From positions 806,001 to 870,000 of the forward strand of contig NZ_CP025546.1 in the NCBI RefSeq assembly GCF_003614435.1: DNA of 64,000 bases, written 5' to 3'. This DNA comes from Mycobacterium paragordonae (GTDB lineage Bacteria; Actinomycetota; Actinomycetes; Mycobacteriales; Mycobacteriaceae). The translations under genes and the position numbers were made by a program. The notes beneath the pieces are model-generated. The model was not told where the DNA came from, made no database searches, and saw only the letters and a program-made list of their open reading frames with translations. Position 1 is the stretch's first letter. Each line of letters starts with the position of its first letter. Below, piece by piece: positions 39,440 to 47,954 of the stretch.

Positions 39440-40743
39440 CTCTGGTTGGGGTTCGGCGGAACCACGATGATCGTCGCGCCCGGGATCGCCGCCAGCGTCG
39501 CCGCCAGGTTGGCCACCACTCCCGGCGGCAGACCCTGCGGCAATCCGGGGAAGTGCGCCGCGGCCGCCGCGGCGGGGATGGCGGGGGCATTGGCCGCCGG
39601 CCTGGTGGCCGCGGCGCCGGGGGACCCGCTGGCGGCCGGTGCGGCCTGCGCCGGTGACGGGGACGATCCGGCCCGCGCCGCCAGGCCCGCCACGCTGGTT
39701 CCTGCCAGACCTGCGGCCGCCATGCCCGTATAGCCGCCGCCGTCGTCGGCCGCGGCCACGTACATCGGAGTGCCGGTCGGAAACATTGCCGCGACCTGCC
39801 GCGCCGCCGGCGCCATGAACCAGCTCTGTGGCACCGACAGGCCGTTGAGGCTGGCGGAATTACCGGAAAGTGCGGCGGCCTCGGCCCCCAGCGGCGCCGC
39901 CGCGAACGGCTCCGGAGAAAAAGCAGGCGCTGCGGTGGCGATATCAGCCTCGTTCCCGAGGCCTTCTTCCGCCAACTCGTTGCCCTGTTCGAGCTCTTCC
40001 TCCTCGATCTGGTCGCTGCGAATCTCTTCGCTGTATTGCCCCAATGCGACGATCAGACTCGCGCCCGCGAGGCCCGCGGTGGTGAGGACCAGCAGGTCCA
40101 GATCTTCGAACGGGCTCGGTAGCGGGATCACGGGTGCTGCCGGCGCCGCAGCTGCGGCAACGCCTACCGGTTGCGCCAGCGCCGCGGCGGCGTCCACTTC
40201 CCCGGCCACCGCGCCCTCGTTGGTGGTCGCCGGCGGCAGGGTGAACGGCGCGAACTGGGAGGCGGCTTCCGAGTTGCCGGCGTAGCCGTTCATGGCGACG
40301 ATGTCCTGCGCCCACATCTGGCCGTAGTCCGCTTCGGCGGTCGCAATGGCCGGCGTGTTCTGCCCGAAGATGTTGGTTCTCGCGAGCGAGATGGTGGTGT
40401 TGCGGTTTACCTCGATGGTTGACGGTGGCACCGTCGCCGCGTATGCCGCCTCGTACGCGTCGGCGGCGCTGAGGGCCTGTGCCGCCGCATGCTCGGCCTG
40501 AGCGGCGGTCCCCCGCATCCATGCGACGTAAGGCGAGGCCGCCGCCGCCATCGTCAGCGAGGAGGAGCCCAGCCATTCCTGGCTGGTGAGGCCGGAGAGC
40601 ACCGAGGCATAGGACTCGGCCGTCGCGTTCAATTCCTCGGAAAGCCGTTCCCATGACATCGCCGCCCGCATCAACGGGGCCGACCCCGGGCCGGAATACA
40701 TTCTGGCCGAATTGATTTCAGGAGGTAGCGCGCCGAACTCCAT
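39436..40743 (-). CDS. PPE family protein, SVP subgroup (435 aa)
   Basis: A PPE protein, predicted to be exported through an ESX system with a PE partner. The PPE domain (about 1-180) starts [21 protein letters not shown] and contains the usual [13 protein letters not shown] and the WxG-like turn. The SVP-type motif GLSVPQSW is near residue 320, before an Ala/Gly/Pro-rich tail. An unusually acidic run ([15 protein letters not shown], near residue 270) follows a hydrophobic segment. The start at 40743 was chosen to give the canonical PPE N-terminus. It lies at the same place as PPE9 in M. tuberculosis (before purT). Confidence 0.92.
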
Positions 40744-40990
40744 CCTCACCACGCGCTGAACCCCGCTCCTGAACATGGCGGCGAAGCCGTCCCGCCATTC
40801 AGCGCCTCCATCGTTGTGCCGATGTTCGCCAGGCTGTCGGCGGCAGCCCTCACTATCTCCGGCTGCGTCGTCACGACTGACACGCACACTCCTCTCCCCC
40901 GAAACAGTTAATCTTCTCCGCGCAGTCCCGCACAAATTCGGCAAACGAGCCCCGGAGCGGCGTTCCGCGGCCGCACCTATTGTTGAGTGC
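40744..40990. other. Divergent intergenic region PPE/purT
   Basis: No convincing gene lies in these 247 bases. They should contain the promoters of PPE (minus) and purT (plus). A reading frame continuing upstream from purT is open but has no support as coding. No clear -10/-35 pair or repeat was recognised. Confidence 0.5.
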
Positions 40991-42253
40991 GTGACTGACG
41001 GCTTGACCGAGGGACAAGAAGGCACGACGACGTGGGTCGTCGAGGAACCGGCCGAAGCCCGACCCGAATCCGAGGCCCATCCCGAGCCCGAGGCGCAACC
41101 CGAACCTGAACCTGACGTCGATGCCGGGCCGCGGGTGCTGTTGCTGGGTTCCGACGAGTCCGGCCGGGAGTTGGCGGTGGCACTGCAGCGGCTTGGCGCC
41201 GAGGTGATCACCGCGGAAGCCGTTGTGTTGACCGACGCTGAAGAACTGAAGGCCGTGGTGGCGGCGCTGCAGCCGGACTTCGTGGTCACGTTGCCCGGAG
41301 CCTTCGACGCTCCGGCGGCCGTCGCGGTGCTCGACGATCTCGAGGCCGGGGACACCGAACTGGTGCCCGGGGCCCGCGCCGTGCGGTTGACGGCCGACCG
41401 GGAGGGCCTGCGGCGGCTGGCCGCCGACGAATTGGGTCTGCCGACCGCGCCGTTCTGGTTCGTCGACTCGCTTGCCGAACTCGAGGCGGTCGCCGCCCAT
41501 GCCGGCTATCCGCTGCTGGTCAAGGGTGTCGACGGGTCAGGCCGGTCGGTCGTCCGGGGCGCGGACGAAGTCGCGGGTGCCTGGGAATTGGCCGGCGCGG
41601 GTGGTCGGGTCTGGGCCGAGACCGTGGTGGACGTCGAGTTTTTGGTCACGCTGATCGTGGTGCGTACCGAGGGCCCGTTGGGGCCGGTCATCGAGTTCTG
41701 CGCGCCCATCGGTCACCACGCCGACGACTCCGGCGCGCTGGAGTCCTGGCAGCCGCAGCACCTGACCACCGCCGCCGTGGACGCGGCGAAGTCGATCGCC
41801 GCACGCATCGTCAAATCGCTGGGCGGGCGTGGCGTCTTCAGCGTCGGATTGATGATCAACGGGGACGAGGTGTACTTCGCTGAGGTGACCGCGGGTCCCA
41901 CGGACAGCGCCTGGGTGACCCTGCGTAGCCAGCGACTTTCGGTTTTCGAGCTGCAAGCGCGGGCTGTCCTGGGAGTTGCCGTGGACACCATGATGGTGTC
42001 GCCGGGCGCCGCCCGACTGGTCGATCACGGGCCCGCCGCCCCTGGTGCGGCCCCCAGCGGTGACGTGCTCGCCGCCGCGCTTGCGGTGCCCGAAAGCGAT
42101 CTGCGGGTGTTCGGTTCGACGAGCCCGGAGCGCCCTGCCTCAGGGGCGGACAAGTGGGGTGTTGCACTGGCCACCGCGCCGGAGGTGGGGGCTGCTCGCG
42201 ACCGCGCCCGGGACGTGGCGGCGCGGCTGAATGTGCGAGACTCACGCGGGTGA
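40991..42253 (+). CDS. purT: PurT-like formate-dependent GAR transformylase, ATP-grasp
   Basis: Family members make formyl-GAR from GAR, formate and ATP in purine synthesis. The 420-residue length equals the M. tuberculosis protein. The ATP-grasp scaffold is clear: [68 protein letters not shown] and [12 protein letters not shown]. But the acidic substrate loop VPEIEA of E. coli PurT reads VTLPGAFDA here, and SPRPHDTG reads TAGPTDSA, so key residues differ. A 40-residue acidic N-terminal extension ([11 protein letters not shown]) is also unusual. Coupled to the rhodanese gene by GTGA. Confidence 0.85.
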   Translation: MTDGLTEGQEGTTTWVVEEPAEARPESEAHPEPEAQPEPEPDVDAGPRVLLLGSDESGRELAVALQRLGAEVITAEAVVLTDAEELKAVVAALQPDFVVTLPGAFDAPAAVAVLDDLEAGDTELVPGARAVRLTADREGLRRLAADELGLPTAPFWFVDSLAELEAVAAHAGYPLLVKGVDGSGRSVVRGADEVAGAWELAGAGGRVWAETVVDVEFLVTLIVVRTEGPLGPVIEFCAPIGHHADDSGALESWQPQHLTTAAVDAAKSIAARIVKSLGGRGVFSVGLMINGDEVYFAEVTAGPTDSAWVTLRSQRLSVFELQARAVLGVAVDTMMVSPGAARLVDHGPAAPGAAPSGDVLAAALAVPESDLRVFGSTSPERPASGADKWGVALATAPEVGAARDRARDVAARLNVRDSRG

Positions 42254-42669
42254 GTTACGCAGGAGACATCACGCCCCTCGAGGCGTGGAAATTGCTCAGT
42301 GACAATCCTCAGGCTGTGCTGGTGGATGTGCGCACCGACGCCGAGTGGCGCTTCGTAGGGGTTCCCGACCTGTCGGGTCTGGGCCGCGACGTGGTCTACG
42401 TCGAGTGGAACAAATCCAACGGACAGCACAACAACAACTTCCTCGCCGAACTGCGGGACAAGGTCCCGTCCACCGGCGAGGGCGAACGTCCCGTCGTGTT
42501 CCTGTGTCGCTCCGGCAATCGCTCGATCGGGGCCGCCGAGGTCGCGACCGAGGCCGGGTACACCCCGTCGTACAACGTGCTGGACGGCTTCGAAGGTCAG
42601 CTCGACGCGCGCGGTCACCGCGGTGAGACAGGGTGGCGGGCGGTCGGACTTCCCTGGAAACAAGGCTAG
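42250..42669 (+). CDS. Rhodanese-like protein (Rv0390-like)
   Basis: Single rhodanese domain, 139 residues, with the active-site loop FLCRSGNRSIGA (Cys in CRSGNRS) and the opening LVDVRTDAEWRFVG. It can carry persulphide sulphur. It overlaps the purT stop (GTGA) and lies 8 bases before metZ, which incorporates sulphide into homocysteine, so a sulphur-supply role is plausible. Confidence 0.93.
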   Translation: MSYAGDITPLEAWKLLSDNPQAVLVDVRTDAEWRFVGVPDLSGLGRDVVYVEWNKSNGQHNNNFLAELRDKVPSTGEGERPVVFLCRSGNRSIGAAEVATEAGYTPSYNVLDGFEGQLDARGHRGETGWRAVGLPWKQG

Positions 42670-42677
42670 TAATCGGG

Positions 42678-43871
42678 ATGAAGGAACTGCCTGACGGCGT
42701 GAGCCAGGCGACCATCGGGGTGCGCGGCGGGCTGACGCGCTCCGGGTTCGAAGAGACTTCCGAGGCGATGTTCCTGTCGTCCGGCTACGTCTATCCCTCC
42801 GCCGAAGTCGCCGAGCAGTCGTTCACCGGCGAGGTGGAGCACTACGTGTACTCGCGCTACGGCAACCCGACCGTCAACATGTTTCAGGAGCGGCTGCGGC
42901 TGATCGAGGGCGCCCCGGCGGCGTTCGCGACGGCCAGTGGCATGGCCGCGGTATTCGTTTCCCTGGGCGCGCTGCTGGGTGCCGGCGACCGCCTGGTCGC
43001 GGCGCGCAGCCTGTTCGGATCCTGTTTCGTGGTGTGCAACGAAATCCTGCCGCGCTGGGGGGTGGAGACGGTATTCGTCGACGGCGACGACCTGGCGCAG
43101 TGGGAAAAGGCGCTGTCGGTACCGACCCAGGCGGTGTTCTTCGAGACGCCGTCCAATCCGATGCAGTCACTCGTCGACATTGCGGCGGTCACCGAGCTGG
43201 CGCACGCCGCAGGCGCAAAAGTGGTGCTGGACAACGTTTTCGCGACGCCCCTGCTGCAGCAGGGTTTCCCGCTCGGGGTCGACGTGGTGGTGTACTCGGG
43301 CACCAAGCACATCGACGGTCAGGGTCGGGTGCTCGGTGGCGCCATTCTGGGCGATAAGGAGTACATCGACGGTCCGGTGCAGAAGCTGATGCGCCACACC
43401 GGCCCCGCGATGAGCGCGTTCAATTCCTGGGTGATGCTCAAAGGGCTTGAGACGCTTGCCATTCGGGTTGATTACAGCAACGCGTCCGCGCAGCGCATCG
43501 CGGAGTTCCTGGAAGGCCACCCCGCGGTGAACTGGGTGCGTTACCCCTTCCTGCCGTCGCACCCGCAGTACGACCTGGCGAAGCGCCAGATGTCCGGTGG
43601 CGGAACGGTTGTCACGTTCGAATTGGCCGCCGCCGAGAATGCTTCAAAGCAGCGCGCCTTCGAGGTGCTGAACAAACTACGTCTGATCGACATCAGCAAT
43701 AATCTGGGCGACACGAAATCGCTTGTCACACATCCGGCTACGACGACGCACCGCGCAATGGGACCGGAAGGCCGCGCCGCCATCGGGCTCGGTGACGGCG
43801 TGGTCCGGATCTCGGTCGGCCTGGAAGGCACCGACGATCTGATCGCCGATATCGACCAGGCCTTGAGCTAG
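42678..43871 (+). CDS. metZ: O-succinylhomoserine sulphhydrylase MetZ
   Basis: PLP enzyme making homocysteine from O-succinylhomoserine and sulphide in methionine synthesis. The 397 residues include SRYGNPTV, ATASGMAAVF, the PLP-binding Lys in SGTKHIDGQGR and NLGDTKSLVTHPATTTH. The N-terminus is about nine residues shorter than I recall for M. tuberculosis. The ATG at 42678 is the first good start after the rhodanese stop. Confidence 0.95.
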   Translation: MKELPDGVSQATIGVRGGLTRSGFEETSEAMFLSSGYVYPSAEVAEQSFTGEVEHYVYSRYGNPTVNMFQERLRLIEGAPAAFATASGMAAVFVSLGALLGAGDRLVAARSLFGSCFVVCNEILPRWGVETVFVDGDDLAQWEKALSVPTQAVFFETPSNPMQSLVDIAAVTELAHAAGAKVVLDNVFATPLLQQGFPLGVDVVVYSGTKHIDGQGRVLGGAILGDKEYIDGPVQKLMRHTGPAMSAFNSWVMLKGLETLAIRVDYSNASAQRIAEFLEGHPAVNWVRYPFLPSHPQYDLAKRQMSGGGTVVTFELAAAENASKQRAFEVLNKLRLIDISNNLGDTKSLVTHPATTTHRAMGPEGRAAIGLGDGVVRISVGLEGTDDLIADIDQALS

Positions 43872-43878
43872 CCCTGAG

Positions 43879-45294
43879 CTAGCCGGCCGCCCGCTGTTCG
43901 GCGGCCTCCGCGCGTTCGGCAGCGGCCAGCGTGCCTTCTTCCGCATACTCTTTCACCCAGTTGACCGCCACGCGGGCGTAGATCATCTGACTGGTGATGG
44001 CCATCTGGCCGCGGGTGCGGCCCAGGAAGGCCAGGCCCCAGGAGAACGCGGCGGAGATCCGGTTGCGATGGCCCACCAGGTACAACAGGTGCAGGAACAG
44101 CCACGCCAACCAGGCGATCAAGCCGGCGAACTCCAGCTTGCCGACCTTCGCGACGGCGCTGTAGTGGGAGATCAGCGCCATGCTGCCCTTGTTGAAATAC
44201 TGGAACGGCTCGCGCGCGGCCGGGTCGTCCTTGCCCTTGACGACGTTCTTGATGATGCCGGTGGCGTACTTCGCGCCCTGGATCGCGCCTTGGGCCATCC
44301 CCGGTACGCCGGGCACTGCCATCAGATCGCCCACGACGAAGACGTTCGGGTGACCCCTGACGGTGAGGTCGGGCTCCACCACAACCCTTCCGGCACGGTC
44401 GGTTTCGGTTCCGTCGGCCTGATCGGCGATCATCTTGCCCAGCGAGCTGGCTTGCACCCCGGCGGCCCACACCTTGCAGGCGCATTCGATGCGGCGTTCG
44501 GTGCCGTCCTTCTCCTTGACGGTGATGCCCTTGTAGTCGACGGCGGTCACCATCGCGTTCAGTTGGACCTCGACGTCCATCTTCTCCAGCTTGTGCTGCG
44601 CCTTGAGACCCAGTTTCTCGCCCATCGGCGGCAATACCGCGCCGGCGGCGTCGAGCAGAATCACCCGGCACTCGCTGGGCGTGATGGTGCGGAACGCGCC
44701 GGCCAGGGTGCGTTCGGCGAGCTGGACGATCTCGCCGGCCAGTTCCACGCCGGTGGGTCCGGCGCCGACGACGACGAAGGTCAGCCGGCGTTCGCGCTCC
44801 GCGTGGTCGGTGGCGACTTCGGCGGCCTCGAATGCGCCGAGAATGCGGCCGCGCAGTTCCAGCGCGTCGTCGATGGTCTTCATGCCCGGCGCGAAGGTGG
44901 CGAAGTGGTCGTTGCCGAAGTAGGACTGCTGGGCGCCGGCGGCCACGATCAAGCTGTCGTAGTGCGTCACCGTCTCCATGTTGATCAGCTTCGACGTGAC
45001 GGTCTGGGATGCGAGGTCGATCCCGCTGACCTCACCGAGGATCACCCGTACGTTCTTCTGCTTGCGCAGGATCAGCCGGGTGGTCGGCGCGATGTCGCCC
45101 TCGGACAGGATGCCGGTCGCCACCTGGTACAGCAGCGGCTGGAAAAGGTGGGTGGTCGTCTTCGAGATGAGGGTGATGTCGACGTTGGCCCGCCTGAGCG
45201 ACTTCGCCGCATTCAGGCCGCCGAAGCCGCTTCCGATGATGACGACGTGATGGCGCTTTTCGGCAGTCGAGGCTTCGGCGGGTGGGGGCGTCAT
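43879..45294 (-). CDS. ndhA: Type II NADH dehydrogenase NdhA
   Basis: Non-proton-pumping NADH:menaquinone oxidoreductase on the inner membrane face. The 471 residues contain the FAD motif HHVVIIGSGFGGLNAAKSL, the NADH motif TFVVVGAGPTGVELAGEIVQLA, the quinone-site pattern GMAQGAIQGAKY and a C-terminal membrane-binding region (GLIAWLAWLFLHLLYLVG). AAGGAGG lies 6 bases before the ATG. It converges on metZ and diverges from the peptide operon. Confidence 0.96.
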   Translation of the reverse strand: MTPPPAEASTAEKRHHVVIIGSGFGGLNAAKSLRRANVDITLISKTTTHLFQPLLYQVATGILSEGDIAPTTRLILRKQKNVRVILGEVSGIDLASQTVTSKLINMETVTHYDSLIVAAGAQQSYFGNDHFATFAPGMKTIDDALELRGRILGAFEAAEVATDHAERERRLTFVVVGAGPTGVELAGEIVQLAERTLAGAFRTITPSECRVILLDAAGAVLPPMGEKLGLKAQHKLEKMDVEVQLNAMVTAVDYKGITVKEKDGTERRIECACKVWAAGVQASSLGKMIADQADGTETDRAGRVVVEPDLTVRGHPNVFVVGDLMAVPGVPGMAQGAIQGAKYATGIIKNVVKGKDDPAAREPFQYFNKGSMALISHYSAVAKVGKLEFAGLIAWLAWLFLHLLYLVGHRNRISAAFSWGLAFLGRTRGQMAITSQMIYARVAVNWVKEYAEEGTLAAAERAEAAEQRAAG

Positions 45295-45450
45295 GGTCCT
45301 CCTTCAGTCTGGTCACTCCAGCGCATATACCGTACGACTCAACCAGCCGAAAGTCGCCTGACATCGAGACATCGTCGTAGCGTTTAGCCGGCGCCCCGCG
45401 GGTGAACACCCTCGTGGCGTGATCCCCCCAGAGAAAGAAGGAGAATCTTC

Positions 45451-45642
45451 ATGGCACTTGACGATGACGACATCACCACATCTGGTGGCGGAGGCGAAGG
45501 AACGGCCGATGGCGGCTCCAACCCCGAAGGTCACGACGGCGGAGCCGACGGAACCGCGAGTGAGGGTTCGGGCGGCGAAGGTACCGCCGACGGCGGCTCG
45601 AACCCCGAAGGCCACGACGGAGGAGCCGACGGGACTGCGTGA
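45451..45642 (+). CDS. 63-aa tandem-repeat peptide, candidate RiPP precursor
   Basis: Short acidic/Gly-rich peptide: a leader-like MALDDDDITTSGG followed by an exact 23-residue repeat at residues 14-36 and 41-63, period 27. Each repeat contains GTADGGSNPEGHDGGADGTA and there is no Cys, aromatic or basic residue except His28 and His55. The two copies differ at nine codons, all synonymous, so the amino acid sequence is under strong selection. AAGGAG lies 8-10 bases before the ATG. Ten bases on begins a JmjC-like oxygenase, then a ferredoxin-like protein. I know of no named family for it; I infer a substrate peptide for those enzymes. Confidence 0.82.
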   Translation: MALDDDDITTSGGGGEGTADGGSNPEGHDGGADGTASEGSGGEGTADGGSNPEGHDGGADGTA

Positions 45643-45652
45643 CCGCCGCTAG

Positions 45653-46870
45653 ATGTTAAGACGCTGCATCGCCACCGATGCTGGGTTGTTCGCAACCCAG
45701 CATTGGGGCCGCAGTCCACTGCTCAGCCGCGCCGACGCGCTGCCCCGCGACTTCAGCGACCTGCTGTCCCCGGCCGCGGTCGACGAGTTGATCGGGCGGC
45801 GCGGTGTACGGACACCGTTCATCCGGATGGCCAAGGCCGGCGACGTGCTGGCCCGGGACTGCTACACCGGCCCGGCCGGCTTCGGCGCCGAGATGCCCGA
45901 CCAGGTGGACTCGGCAAAGGTGCTGGCCGAGTTCGCTTCCGGCGCGACGATCGTCCTGCAGGGCTTGCATCGCTTGTGGCCGCCCATGATCGACTTCGTC
46001 CGATCCATGGTCGACGACCTGGGCCATCCTGTGCAGGCCAACGCCTATGTGACGCCGCCGGGCAGCCGCGGGTTCGACGCCCACTACGACGTCCACGACG
46101 TTTTCATCCTGCAGGTGTCGGGAGAGAAGCACTGGACGGTGCACCCGCCCGTCCATGAGCATCCGTTGCCGTCGCAACCGTGGACGCAGCACCGGGAGGC
46201 CATCGCCGCACGTGTCGCTGACGAGCCGGTCATCGATACCGTGTTGTCGGCCGGCGATGCGCTGTACCTGCCCCGCGGCTGGGTGCACTCCGCCCGTTCG
46301 CAGGAGGCAACGTCGATCCACCTGACCATCGGGGTATCCGCGCTGACGTCGCTGGACGTGGTTAGTGCCGTCATCGACACGCTCGCCGCGGATGCCGAGT
46401 TCAGGAAATCGCTGCCGATGGGCATCGACGCCACCAACCGCGACGAGATGGCAGCGACAGCGAGCAAGATCATGTCTCAGGTAGTCGACGCCGTTCGCGA
46501 TCGGGCCGCCGACCTCGGCGGCGGGGCCGCCGCTCGGTTGTCCGACCGTCATGCCGCGAGCACCAGACCCGTTGCGGTGCAGGTACTTGCCAGCCTGGAC
46601 GCGGCCGAACGGGCCGGCGAGGTATCGGTTCGGTGGCGCCACGGGCTCGTCGGCGCACCCCGGCTCGACGGTGGCCGAGTCGTACTGCGGCTCCCGGACC
46701 GGACCATGACGTTCCCCGAGTCGTGCGCCCCTGCGATCGAAGCGCTTCATCGCGGGCTCGTCGCGGATGCCGACACCCTGCCCGGCCTCGACCACGCCGA
46801 CTCGACGGTCCTGATCCGCCGGCTGTTGCGCGAGGCAGTTGTGGTGCCGGTCGGGCCAGAGCAGGGATGA
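45653..46870 (+). CDS. JmjC-like cupin (Fe(II)/2-oxoglutarate) oxygenase
   Basis: A 405-residue protein of the cupin_4/JmjC type, a family that includes ribosomal protein hydroxylases. The opening FATQHWGRSPLLSR matches the family N-terminus. The iron-binding HxD is in FDAHYDVHDVFILQVSGEKHW and the distal His in LPRGWVHSA. A C-terminal winged-helix-like part follows (about 230-405). It likely hydroxylates a peptide or protein side chain, and the adjacent tandem-repeat peptide is the obvious candidate. The ATG has no Shine-Dalgarno and lies 10 bases after the peptide stop, suggesting coupling. Overlaps the next gene by ATGA. Confidence 0.85.
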   Translation: MLRRCIATDAGLFATQHWGRSPLLSRADALPRDFSDLLSPAAVDELIGRRGVRTPFIRMAKAGDVLARDCYTGPAGFGAEMPDQVDSAKVLAEFASGATIVLQGLHRLWPPMIDFVRSMVDDLGHPVQANAYVTPPGSRGFDAHYDVHDVFILQVSGEKHWTVHPPVHEHPLPSQPWTQHREAIAARVADEPVIDTVLSAGDALYLPRGWVHSARSQEATSIHLTIGVSALTSLDVVSAVIDTLAADAEFRKSLPMGIDATNRDEMAATASKIMSQVVDAVRDRAADLGGGAAARLSDRHAASTRPVAVQVLASLDAAERAGEVSVRWRHGLVGAPRLDGGRVVLRLPDRTMTFPESCAPAIEALHRGLVADADTLPGLDHADSTVLIRRLLREAVVVPVGPEQG

Positions 46871-47754
46871 ACGCGCCGCGGCGAATTCCGTGCAGTGACC
46901 AATCGCTGACGCGAAACGACCCGTTGTACGGCACCGCATCGGCCGGACACGCATGGGCGATGCTCGAATTGTCCGGCGGCTGGGGACAATCGGCGTTCCT
47001 GGACTCACCGGCGATCATCGATCGGGAACTCGGGCGCGCGATTTGTCGCCGCATCGAGGCGGCGCGCATGCGCGTCACCGCGATACGTCGTCCCGGGCGT
47101 CGTCCCGAGACGCCGCGCTGGCGGTGGTTTATTGCTTACTGCGACGAGGGTCAGGAGGCGCTGTACCACGGTGAGGTCGACGGACCCCGCGACTATCTGG
47201 ACATCGCGCTGGACGGCTCTGACGGTGAGCGGGTTGCCGGCCCGCTGGTCACGGTGTGTGCGCACGGCAAGCACGATCAGTGCTGCGCGGTGCGGGGCCG
47301 CTCAGCGGCGGCCGACATCGCGGCGGAGTATCCCGAATTAGTCTGGGAATGCTCACATCTGGGTGGAGACCGTTTTGCGGCGACGATGCTGGTGCTGCCC
47401 GAGGGCCTGTGTTACGGACGGGTCGATTCGACCGACTCCGCCGGCCTCGTGCGCCTGTATCTGGACGGGCGGCTGGACCACCGGTACTTGCGCGGACGTA
47501 CCAGCCTGCCGCACGCGGTCCAGGCCGCACAGCACTTCGCGCGTGACGCATTGGGGGACAATAGGATTGATGCCCTGTCGCCGCTGAGCGTTGAGCATCG
47601 GCCGGACGGCATTCACGTGGTGCTCGCGGCCGAGCCGGGACCTGTGGAAGTAGTCATGGTCGAGCAGATGTCCGAGCCGCTGCTGTCCATGTGTCGGGCT
47701 TCGGTCCCCGGGCCGGTTCGCACGTATGTGTTGGTGTCGGTGACGTCGTCCTGA
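46867..47754 (+). CDS. Sucrase/ferredoxin-like [2Fe-2S] protein
   Basis: A 295-residue protein of the Suc_Fer-like family. It has the thioredoxin-like [2Fe-2S] ferredoxin motifs VCAHGKHDQCCAVRG and WECSHLGGDRFAATMLVLPEGLCYGR. It could supply electrons or bind iron-sulphur for the oxygenase, with which it overlaps by 4 bases. It is the last gene of the peptide/oxygenase unit. Possible alternative: an independent redox protein. The sequence shows only the fold, not the partner. Confidence 0.83.
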   Translation: MNAPRRIPCSDQSLTRNDPLYGTASAGHAWAMLELSGGWGQSAFLDSPAIIDRELGRAICRRIEAARMRVTAIRRPGRRPETPRWRWFIAYCDEGQEALYHGEVDGPRDYLDIALDGSDGERVAGPLVTVCAHGKHDQCCAVRGRSAAADIAAEYPELVWECSHLGGDRFAATMLVLPEGLCYGRVDSTDSAGLVRLYLDGRLDHRYLRGRTSLPHAVQAAQHFARDALGDNRIDALSPLSVEHRPDGIHVVLAAEPGPVEVVMVEQMSEPLLSMCRASVPGPVRTYVLVSVTSS

Positions 47755-47829
47755 GCCGTTGAGGGGAAACGGGCTTCGGCCGTGGCTGCCGGCCCAGTCG
47801 CCGCGGCCGTCTCCACAACGAGCGGCCCT
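47755..47829. other. Spacer between peptide operon and IS remnant
   Basis: Short non-coding segment after the ferredoxin-like gene. No promoter, repeat or terminator was recognised before the degenerate IS end. Confidence 0.4.
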
Positions 47830-47944
47830 GCTTCGGTGCCACCCGGTGTTGGCGCACAACTCCGACTCTTACCGCAACTGCCTTGCGCCCTGCCGACGTC
47901 AACCCCATCCACTTGGCGGACGCGCGCATTTCTGACGAGTCAAC
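47830..47944 (-). mobile_element. Degenerate end of the neighbouring IS
   Basis: This stretch parallels the transposase-start end of the intact IS to its right. The reverse complement encodes CANTGWHRS-like and start-region pieces with deletions, and it ends in the same terminal repeat (GCGCGCATTTCTGACGAGTC) as the right end of the intact copy. It shows that an older related insertion once occupied this place. Ten bases separate it from the intact element. Confidence 0.75.
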
Positions 47945-47954
47945 GTGTCGGCAA

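Noticed and set aside
40775..40990. Longer purT start at 40775
   Set aside because: Would add 72 residues without family support and run antisense to the PPE start; the GTG at 40991 gives the usual length.
44068..45387. 439-codon frame antisense to ndhA
   Set aside because: No family resemblance; ndhA is a clear full-length gene with a strong ribosome site.
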